This document shows, piece after piece, positions 56,961 to 64,000 of a stretch of DNA of 64,000 bases (its first letter is position 1; the number at the start of each line of letters is the position of its first letter). The notes below the pieces were generated by a model. It did no database searches. It was not told the DNA's origin and saw only the letters and a program-made list of their open reading frames with translations. Origin of the DNA: Lepidodermella squamata (taxonomy: Eukaryota > Gastrotricha); NCBI GenBank assembly GCA_047495785.1, contig JBLDXI010000031.1, positions 1,426,001 through 1,490,000 on the forward strand. Reading direction: 5' to 3'. The position numbers and the translations under genes are program-made.

Positions 56961-58425
56961 ATGTCGGGGGAACTTAGTTTATCTGTAATGTTTTGTCTGG
57001 CGATGGCCTTGGGCTTGAAAGCACAGCCTTTACCTGGAGTTGATCCGGCCGAGTTTCCATTCCCTCCGAGCTTTGGTGAACAATCCACGCCGGGAATTGC
57101 CGATAAGCCAGCTATGCAGACGATGGGGATTCCAGGACCAGGCGTCACAGAACCTGACCCCCTGTCGAAATTCGTAGAATTCAGTTTCCATAAGATTTGT
57201 GAAACGCTCATTCAATACTGCGAAGTAATGCGCCGACGTTCCTTCAAACCGAATCCACAGGGTGGCGACAAAAGAATGCAATTGATAATCATTTTTCAAC
57301 CCTTATCCTTCATCGGCATCAGCGACGTGGAGCAGAAATTTTCAGTACAGGCTCACGTTCAAATCGAATGGTCACTAATTGAATCGTGTCCTGTTGGTCT
57401 TATTGTAGCGTCGGTAGCGAATCAGTATAACATCTCGATGGAACATCCGTCGGCGAGTTCTTGCGACGTTCCGGCCTCGCAAATGTGGACACCCCCGCTG
57501 ATACTCGTCAACCGCGTAGGCTCGACTGATCCACTGAAATCGTAAGTGAGAAACAAAATAGATTTTTCGATGAAGCAAGTATCAGGGTTTATGTTTCACA
57601 ATCCTATATTGAGAACGTTGATACATTATGACTTTTTTCCTAGACCCGAACGGCTGAGGGTCTATCAATCTGGCATGGTTAAGTGGCAACAGCAAACCCA
57701 GTTCGATTCCTCTTGCTATATGTCATTCAGAAAGTAAGTTATTATCCTATTAATGGCTGATAATAAATAGTCTTTTCTCTAACAGTTTTCCATTTGATAC
57801 CCAACGCTGTCAAGTAATATTTTCAATCCTGGGTGTTTTGGGTGACCAATCGTTTTACTTCTCGGTATATGGCCTTGCAAACCATCCGGATATCCCTCAT
57901 TTCAGCAAAATAGCCTCGCCCAATGACATATGGGCCATAGTTGCCTTTAACAACTATTCGGAAGGTGCTCGGGTAGCTTACGAATTTGTTCTCCGGCGAA
58001 ATCCACAAAGCGTCACGTTCACGATTTTGACGCCGATAATTTTTCTAACCCTGCTGCAGCTAAGCACCTTCCTGATGCCGCCTGATATGCCAGATCGCGC
58101 CTCGTATTCAGTGACAATTTTCCTCGCTATGGCTTTTGTCATGCAGGTTATGAATTCAGCTCTGCCTGTTACGTCAGAGACCACTCTCCTAGGCGTCAAT
58201 CTCACTTGTCAAACTGCAATCAGCGTCTCAGTCACCATCTACTCGCTGCTCATGTGCCGCCTGGCCAACAACGATAACTGGCGCTGGATGCAGTCTGAGT
58301 TGAAATCCAAATCGAAATGGAAAATTAGCGCGATGGCCCTAGTTGATTTGTTAGCTTTCGCGGTCACGGTCTTTTCATATCTATCTGTCGATGCTGCAAC
58401 TTTCATTGCAATGACTTCGGCTTGA
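56961..58425 (+). CDS. Cys-loop ligand-gated ion channel subunit (divergent pair, right)
   Basis: Exons 56961-57541, 57644-57733 and 57786-58425 encode 436 aa. Signal peptide MSGELSLSVMFCLAMALGLK. A Pro-rich N-terminal segment precedes the ligand-binding domain (ICETLIQYCEVMRRRSFKPN, FQPLSFIGISDVEQKFSVQA, ASQMWTPPLILVNRVG). Cys loop CYMSFRNFPFDTQRC, 13 residues between cysteines. VLRRNPQSVTFTILTPIIF leads into M1; M2 in DMPDRASYSVTIFLAMAFVM has -1' Asp, 0' Arg and 9' Leu; M3 TCQTAISVSVTIYSLLMCRL; a short M3-M4 loop (about 25 aa); M4 near the C-terminus. Intron phases match the gene at 53613 exactly. An upstream in-frame ATG at 56859 would add 34 residues. Confidence 0.9.
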
Positions 58426-59996
58426 ATTGATTACTACAAACATGTACCATACACGCTATATCTATTTTACTGTTTTTATAGGATATTTCGAAGTTCTTGC
58501 AGCGGAAAAGCCGGTAGCACATGCATAGATAATCAAATATCAGTTGTTTCATTTCCGGTGTGCCCTTGAGTGTGGACTTTGAGAAGAATGGTACTCATTA
58601 TTACTACAGAACCTTCTGTTCAGAGAGCGTATTACTGCTAGGGATAGTAGGGACCATGGATCATCCCTATCAGTTCAATCAGTCCACTCGGTCATCTCAA
58701 TCAATGACCAAAGGGAGATTCTTATATCGATTTTCCTTATCCTTACAAGTTCTGCTGTCCTATTTCGCTCTCTGCTGTTGATAACAAATTCTGATTCAGC
58801 TAAAGTATCGTGCGATATAAGTGTAATTACTGCATGCCAAGTAAACCATGTATTTGATACAGCTAAATTTCCCAGTAATTTCTGATTTAATATCCTTCAC
58901 CCTTCACATACTGGATTAATAGTTCTCGAGGCGAATTTCTGCTCTAAATATGCTGAAACTGATTTGCCGGCTTATATTTTTCTATATTTCATCGATAATC
59001 GATTGGCTTTCAAAGTAAAAATTCAACTGTCGAAATCAATGATAAATCTGAGCGTTTAAATATCACGAGAGAATGCTTTTCAATGGCAAATAGACGTGAA
59101 TATACTAACGGAAAATATCTGCATTTCTGCAAACCTTCCCGATCGTGATTTCCTGCGATACGTGAATCGCTTTGGAATAGCGCTCTTGGAAGCGCATGGT
59201 CGAAAAGCATTTGATATACAAAGAAATGATTCACTGTGTGGCTCGTTGAAATGCGGAACCATCGAACATGGGGCTTCTTCATTTCCCGTCTTTCCCTCCC
59301 ATTTCCCACCACTCAAATGGGCCATGAAAGCAATACCTAAAGTATACTAATCAAAGGGCGGTCTGTATTCTGCATGATCTTTCACCTCTAATTATTGGTA
59401 GTAGGGGGTTCGAATTCACTATATAATAGATGCTCATTGAACTGATTGTTCATATAGCGGCTTCTCAGTTTCATCTTTGAAGGTTAAGTACGCCAAGATA
59501 CTTTATTTTATTTTGTGTTTTATCGCCGGGATAAAATCTCCGTTGCTAAAGAAGAGTAAAGAACAGCTTGGTCGCAATGAGGCTGGAGTGAAGATTGTTT
59601 TCATGAAATTAGCTATCATGAAATCCTAATACCATTTCGATACCTTGATTGAAAGGATCATATTTTTATTTATGTAAGCGGGACGCGTCCTTCATCTTTT
59701 GATTATTTATATAATCTTTCCCATCCAAATTTCACGCTAAATTCCCGTAAAAAACACAGCGTTGAATAGACCTGCTAGGGGCGGCCAATGGGCACGTGCA
59801 TTTTTTGAGAGCCCCCTTCAGAGGCACTCCGTGAAAGGAAAACCGCGTCTTGAAGTGCGCACTTTTCAGTCACGCGAAACATAGCAACTGCGACTCTGAA
59901 TTAGCAATGATTTATATTACTTCACACCGAAACAAAACACGCGATAATATATACCTTCGCTTATTGAATAAACGCAGTAATTAAGTGCGCATTGAA
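58426..59996. other. Intergenic region upstream of the NB-ARC gene
   Basis: No gene supported. An open frame at 58560-58781 ends in a hydrophobic run (FSLSLQVLLSYFALCC) recalling the GPI tail of the LamG-like protein, but lacks an ATG and a domain. The promoter block at 59785-59871 is listed separately. Confidence 0.4.
59785..59871 (+). promoter_or_regulatory. CCAAT / E-box / initiator cluster upstream of the NB-ARC gene
   Basis: GGGGCGGCCAATGGGCACGTG combines (in overlapping shorter units) a GC-box-like GGGGCGG, a CCAAT box (59785-59789) and a palindromic E-box CACGTG (59793-59798). A TCAGTC initiator-like site is at 59866-59871. The block lies 125-210 bp before the ATG at 59997. Confidence 0.4.
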
Positions 59997-62900
59997 ATGC
60001 CACGAGCCAGTCTTCAAGCGACGAGAAATGCTAAATCGCTATCATCAACGCCTGTCCATCTGCCTTTGATTAAATCAGTATCACTAAATGGTTCCAAAAC
60101 CAATTTATCGATTGAAGCCGTCGAAATGCCGATTAAAAGCGAGAAGGAACCACAAAAGCAACCTCAAACCGGCCTAAATCGAGTAACAGTGACCGGGAAA
60201 GGTGTGCCTCAACTACCTCAGATTCAAAACGAGCCTGTACTGACCGGAGTTTCGATAACCATTAATGGCCAGCCAAATGTACCTCAGCAGCCTCCTGTTC
60301 AGAAGAACCCGAATGACATCTACCTCTCAGCCCGGCAACGGTCGTTCATTTCGCGGCAAAACGTTCGTGATGGGACCTACGCACCGCCCCAAACAGCTGC
60401 CTCAGCCGAGATGAGCTTCATGCGGCAAGATAGGCGGCTACTTCTGTACGGTGAAGTCCCACATATCTGGCAAAACCACTACGAGCCAAGGCCTGTTGAA
60501 GAGGCGAAATTGAAAGAAGCTTTGATCGAACTCAGCTCCGCGCCTTTTGAGTTCACGCGAGCTGCTATGGTTGTCGGAGAGCCTGGCTGTGGGAAATCGA
60601 CCTTGGTCGGTCAGTTGCTGCAACAAGACGAGTCGTTCTTCGTCCAAACTTGCAAAATCGATGTAGTCCTATGGCTGAACGCTACGACCTTGACTCGTAA
60701 AACTCTTTCATTCGAGACAGAGCCGCTCTGCCGTGAGCTATGCTCAGCTCTAAGGGTGAAACTAGACCAAGCTGATGAATATGCAAGATCGAGGTCATTG
60801 TATGACAATCTATTCGAAGCGCTAAAGAATGCAAGGCGGAGTTTCAACTCGATCTTGCTGATTCTAGACGAGGCTAATCTAAATGATGAGCAGGTCGCAA
60901 TTGCGCTGAGATTAACGACTGAAACTCCGCTGAAAGTTCTAGTCCTATCAAGGCATTTGACTGCAGTTCCAGCGTATCTTCGGTCGAAGGTCGTGCAGTT
61001 GGATCGTATGGATAAAGCCCAGTTGGCGAGTATCATTCGATCGAGATTTCATCAGTCAAACTTGAAGGTGCTATTCCCGACAGAAATTGTTAGTTTAAAT
61101 CTTATTCATTTTCCCTCTGATTCTTTCCGCCGATTTCGGCAAACTTCAGAAATTCCCCAAAATAACCCGCTGTTTCGCATCAGTTTCACATGACTTTCAA
61201 TTTTGACAATTGCCATCAGAAAACCAGGCCAGATGATTCATAGGGAAAGGGTGCAGTTTTTCGAGGTGTGAAGCGCCACACCGGGCACTTGAATGTCGCG
61301 TTGTAATTAATTTCCGTCTGTCTATAGGTTGAGTATTTCGCTAACAAGTGGGCACTCGGCCAGCCGCTGTACGCAAATCTAATAGCCGGCGAGTGCACCA
61401 GTTTGCGGGCAGTTACGGAACTGCACACGGCCTTGAAAGCTATCCAGACAACCCAGAGTGACACTCAAGATGAGCTGGGGCTGAAACTGTCTAGCTGCAT
61501 CCTCGAACGCATGAATGTCGACCTGCGACGCAAACTGTTCGCCTTCACTCTGTTCGACCTCGGAACAGCCGTTCACCTTGAGGATGTTGCGATTCTCTGG
61601 AATTGTTCATCAGTTGTCGAAGCTTCGGATTTGTGCCGGAATCTTCTCGCAAGGGGCTTGATAAACGCGACAATCGTCAACCTAATCAACCCCCAGGCTG
61701 AGTACGAAGATGACGTCATGGCCTTCACGCTTCACCCATGGCTTCATTGGGCGATAATTGATTACGTACTCAAAAAGTTACAATACAATAGCATGTCCCA
61801 GTTATTTCAGCAGTTAGTTGCGGCTGAGGTCAACCGGCACCCGAAGGCGATCACCCTGCGCAACCCTACTGTCACAAATTTAGCAGTTCGAAATCGCAGG
61901 CGGAATCTTGTCGATGCAATCATTCGGAAAATCGTGAATCTTGAATTGCTTCAGGTCCCGATCGATGAACTCATCGAAAAGAATTGGTTGGTTAACGCTG
62001 GTACATGGGACCAGGTGGATCTCGGCTTGTGCTTTCTATGCCAGTTTGCTGAAAGGCTTGTTTTGAAACTACCAGCTCTTCCTGCTCAATTAGTCACGAA
62101 AACTCGAGGCAGTTTTGAATGTCTACTCGCAGCGGCTTGCGAGTTCAACTGTGAGAACTTGGTTGGTCTCCTCTTAGAACGAGGCACTGATCCTAATTGT
62201 TCCTTCACGAGTTCAGGCGAGAACGTGTTGATAGCTGCTTCGAGGCGAGGTCAAAGGTCTTTGATTAAAATGTTGATGAAACGCGGCGCTTCGCCGAATT
62301 TCGCAACGAGTGGCGCCATGCAAACTGCGCTGCACTTGGCGTCTCGGTATGGGCATGAGGAAGTGGTCAGGACGCTGTATCAGAATGGAGCGACGGTCGA
62401 TGTGAAGAACAAGTGGCTCGAGACGCCGTTGATGCTGGCATGTGAGAACGGACATCGCAATGTTGTCAGCCTACTGCTAAAGAAAGGTAAAGCCTAATTC
62501 CGAACGAATTGTACCTCTTTAGCAAGAGACCCCGTTTCCCTGAAAATTAGAGATCTTGAAGGAATCTTCCTGTAAGGAGGCTTATCCATTTCCAAGAAGT
62601 TTCCAAGGAAAAATTTTAGAATTCTGCTTTAACAGGTGCTTCAGCAGCTAATTCAAACGTCAACCTATGGAACGATTGCGCTCTCACTTTAGCGATCAAA
62701 AACGACCACGACCAAGTTGTCAAGCTCCTGTTAGAAAAGGTTGGCGTCGAAATCGGAAAATCAATCTTACCTTCTTCTAACAAAACCCCTCTCATTGTCG
62801 CAATCGAACGCCGGAATGAGCCTATGGCTAGGTTGTTAGTTGAAACCACCTCTCCACCCTTCTCCGGCGAAAGGTATTGCATGAACACGCTCGTCCTTAC

Positions 62901-63462
62901 CTCCAAGAACGATATTGACCAACTATCGAAGCTGCTAACTTTCAACGGCGATAAAATTGAATCTGATGATATTCACGTCGATTATGCTGTTCGTCTCGCG
63001 GCAACTGACGGCAATTTCTCAGCTTTCAAGCTATTTCTAGAGGCTGAAAAGGTTATGGCCTCCAAAATCTCGCCGTTAGTACCTATCATTGCTCAGCAAA
63101 TTTCGTTTTCGAGGAAATTAACCGCGGGGCATCGAGCTGTTTTAAGACTTTTATTCCGCAGAGGGGCCGATGCGGATAATGTATCCGAGGAGGACGAGGC
63201 AGGAAGCTCGGCTCTGATGGTGGCAGCAGGATATGGCGATGAAGAGGCTGTTCGGTTGCTTCTCCAAAATGGTGCGAGTGTCAATTTCCGGAATCGAAGG
63301 GGCGAAACAGCGTTGATGGCTGTTGTTCGTAGGCATAACCAGTTGCCTAATGTTGAAATTGTTGTTGATCTGTTGTTGGAACATGGCGCTGATGCGAGGA
63401 TCACGAATGACAACGGGGAATCTGCACTTGCCATCGCTAACAGAACTGTTGTTGGGCAATGA
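59997..63462 (+). CDS. NB-ARC-like STAND NTPase with C-terminal ankyrin repeats
   Basis: Exons 59997-61088, 61328-62486 and 62636-63462 encode 1025 aa. Residues 1-150: low-complexity Pro/Gln/Lys-rich region with no recognised death or TIR fold. NTPase: Walker A GEPGCGKST at 194-202, LWLNATT, Walker B ILLILDE at 286-292, then LKVLVLSRH (RNBS-B/sensor-like) at about 315. A helical and winged-helix part follows (LERMNVDLRRKLFAFTLFDL; VAILWNCSSVVEASDLC), with LHPWLHWAIIDYVLKK resembling the His-containing MHD-type motif of NB-ARC proteins. Ankyrin repeats begin near residue 625 (GENVLIAASRRGQRSLIKML; TALHLASRYGHEEVVRTL; TPLMLACENGHRNVVSLLL; and in exon 3 SALMVAAGYGDEEAVRLLL; LLLEHGADARITNDNGES) with degenerate units between. 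By family, such proteins oligomerise on ligand sensing (Apaf-1, plant NLRs); a ligand-sensing immune or stress role is inferred. AATAAA at 63487-63492. Confidence 0.85.
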
Positions 63463-64000
63463 ATCCATAATTGTCTAATTTGCGTGAATAAATTTGATAA
63501 TGGCGAGACTTTTCATTGAAGATTACAGGTATTCGAGTGTGTGAATCAATGAAGCCAGGAGTCGAAATAGTTGAATGCTGATGGGAGAGATTTTCAATAT
63601 ATATCTTGCAATATTTTCAGCAGCAGTTTTGAGCATCTTTTTATAACATGTTGTAGCTGAAGAACAGTTCTGCGTAATTATTCAAGACAACACTTTTTGC
63701 CTCAATTTTAAAATGCGTAACGCTTGGTGGCGATGACTCAGTGTCGTCTGCTTGAACAGCAGCATGCAAAAAATGGGAAAAAAGCAAATCTATTTAAAAA
63801 ATAAATAGATTTTGAAAATCGTGATCGCCTCAAAATGTTGAATTATTTGGTTCTTAAAATCCTCCAATTTCAAGTTCACGTGCCGAACCAGTCGAACATC
63901 AAACAATCTTACACAATACAGTTGCAAGCTTATTGATGGAGTAATAATCTTGTTTCTTGAAGCTTCGAGAGGTTCCCAGTTTCGGTGTGGCTGTGGTCCC
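63463..64000. other. 3' flank at window end
   Basis: AT-rich, polyA signal of the NB-ARC gene and no further gene seen. Confidence 0.45.

Noticed and set aside
1-64000. CRISPR arrays, bacterial operons or ribosome-binding sites
   Set aside because: The genes are spliced animal genes; no regularly spaced direct repeats of CRISPR type were seen.

Overview
This window is nuclear DNA from a small-genome invertebrate animal. The genes have many short GT-AG introns (often 42-62 bp, with a few of 1.4-2.2 kb), TATA/Inr promoters and AATAAA signals. The families are animal ones: arrestin-domain (ARRDC) adaptors, LOXHD1-like PLAT proteins, Cys-loop channels and core-1 galactosyltransferases. Expansion of these families would suit a nematode, tardigrade or similar lineage, but the sequence alone does not fix the phylum. 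All exon models were read by eye from frame, splice sites and family motifs. Where a total coding length is given, the exons sum to an intact frame.

Layout. 0.7-5.1 kb (+): an apical-type protein of about nine PLAT domains, with an odd last junction. 5.6-9.8 kb (+): two nearly identical ARRDC genes from a recent tandem duplication that also copied a GATA-rich promoter; a hAT-type MITE lies between them. 10.1-11.8 kb, 15.7-21.9 kb and 27.2-30.6 kb (-): three older, divergent ARRDC genes with shared intron positions and repeat-rich introns. A sixth ARRDC gene is at 49.0-50.8 kb (-). 14.1-14.8 kb (+): an unrecognised Cys-containing gene. 22-27 kb and 30.6-34.8 kb: AT-rich intergenic DNA with dispersed repeats and a 1.08-kb TA-flanked foldback element carrying two tRNA-like pol III box pairs.

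34.8-43.0 kb (-): five tandem C1GALT1-like (GT31) galactosyltransferases, one lacking otherwise invariant motifs, with a small secreted protein of duplicated cysteine modules on the + strand among them. 43.6-58.4 kb: three Cys-loop ligand-gated channel subunits with very short M3-M4 loops (one pair head to head), a SABATH carboxyl methyltransferase whose intron holds a 1.9-kb inverted-repeat element, and a LamG-like GPI-anchored surface protein. 60.0-63.5 kb (+): an NB-ARC-like STAND NTPase fused to ankyrin repeats, like an immune or death-signalling receptor.

There is no operon or single pathway here. The window is a set of locally duplicated surface, signalling and glycosylation families separated by non-autonomous DNA transposons. 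The best candidates for something little described are the NB-ARC-ankyrin gene, the animal SABATH enzyme, the short-loop channels, the duplicated-Cys secreted protein, and the foldback element with paired tRNA-like boxes.
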